The position numbers and the translations under genes were made by a program. This document shows positions 63,350-64,000 of a stretch of DNA of 64,000 bases, piece by piece; the first letter of the stretch is position 1, and each line of letters begins with the position of its first letter. This stretch comes from Kryptolebias marmoratus (taxonomy: Eukaryota > Chordata > Actinopteri > Cyprinodontiformes > Rivulidae). The notes below the pieces were generated by a model. It saw only the letters and a program-made list of their open reading frames with translations. It ran no database searches and was not told where the DNA came from. The DNA lies in assembly GCF_001649575.2 (NCBI RefSeq), contig NC_051440.1:25061783-25125782 (forward strand), in the 5' to 3' direction.

Positions 63350-64000
63350 TGATCAGGACCGTAGCCAGACTTAAAAAATACTGAGGTCAACCACTCATTC
63401 TCCCCCTGCACATCAGTTACAATGAAGACCAAAATTGAATTAAAATAGAAGCATTTATTTAAAACAAGTGACTTGAATGTGTATATGACATGTATTTGTG
63501 TGTGTTTGTAAATCCATGGGGATCAGCCTCATCTGAAGCAACAGAGGACTCAGGGCACAACCATGATGACTCACTGAAATGACATGAATTAGTTTCTATG
63601 AATGTTGATTCAAAACACAAGATTTTAGCAGAGATTTCACCTTTTTATCAAATACCAGTGAGGTGTTGTAGTTTTTTAACTAGAGGAGATTAAAGATGCT
63701 GAAGGGAGGGAAAAATTAGCTGGAATCGCCCTTTAGCCATTTTCTGAATCNGAAACCAACTTCAGCTTCGTGGAATTGAAGGAGAATATTTTCAGCGAGT
63801 TCCCTCGGTTGTGTTTCACCGTAAGTGGCGCTTCTTCTTCTTCTGGTCTTTATTTTAGCAGTAAGGTAGCAAAGCTGCGCTCTTCTTCGTAGACATGTGC
63901 TGCAGCTGCACACAGTTGCAGCGCCTCCTACAGGGAACTGGTGGAGCTACGCAGAGAACCACGCCGTTCAAAAGCCTCGTTTGGATTCATGTTTTTATAA
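63350..64000. other. syt9 intron 4, window end
   Basis: CGTAGCCAGACTTAAAAAAT at 63360 resembles another dispersed fish repeat. The last 200 bases contain CTTCTTCTTCTTCTGG and GCAGCGCCTCCTACAGG, which look like repeat-end sequence. One ambiguous base at 63751. No exon. Confidence 0.35.

Overview
The window is vertebrate nuclear DNA, most likely from a percomorph ray-finned fish. It has intron-split genes with GT-AG boundaries, very long AT-rich introns and intergenic DNA, many CA/TG and CCAT microsatellites, hAT and Tc1-type MITEs, a Penelope-like retroelement remnant, and proteins that read as vertebrate orthologues. There is no bacterial-type operon, CRISPR array or plasmid feature.

Three protein-coding genes can be supported. 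(1) 2275-9366, minus strand: a complete nine-exon gene for a 354-residue TBC-domain Rab-GAP with both catalytic fingers intact (IxxDxxR and YxQ). (2) 10653-14417, minus strand: a complete eight-exon gene for a 400-residue secreted olfactomedin-domain protein that reads as OLFML1. (3) 40680 to beyond the window, plus strand: the first four coding exons of synaptotagmin-9 (N-terminal cysteines, membrane anchor, linker, complete C2A). I find no C2B exons before position 64000. SYT9 and OLFML1 are also neighbours on human chromosome 11p15, so the linkage supports both names. Here they face away from each other, about 26 kb apart.

Layout: 1-1990 has no recognised gene; 1991-9560 is the TBC gene with its poly(A) signal and promoter; 10467-14500 is olfml1; 14.5-40.3 kb is a gene-poor, repeat-rich interval; 40.3-64 kb is the syt9 5' half, with a 17.5-kb first intron full of mobile elements. 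That intron holds a Penelope-like GIY-YIG fragment, two LTR-like elements with 5-bp target duplications, hAT MITEs with 8-bp duplications, a 361-bp hairpin element, a 160-bp-period tandem repeat and an assembly gap.

The most interesting observations are: a 30-bp triplication copying the exon 3 splice donor of the TBC gene, where the decoy donors lead into an in-frame stop; a composite repeat family with a variable AGCTAAAAGTAGCAAA-type head and a conserved tail, present at least five times; a foldback element with 15-bp flanking repeats; and several perfect or near-perfect RFX X-box motifs in syt9 introns. I see no clear new multi-gene system. The genes look like ordinary vertebrate genes, and the unusual content is mostly in the repeats and non-coding motifs. 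All calls were made by reading the sequence, without database searches.
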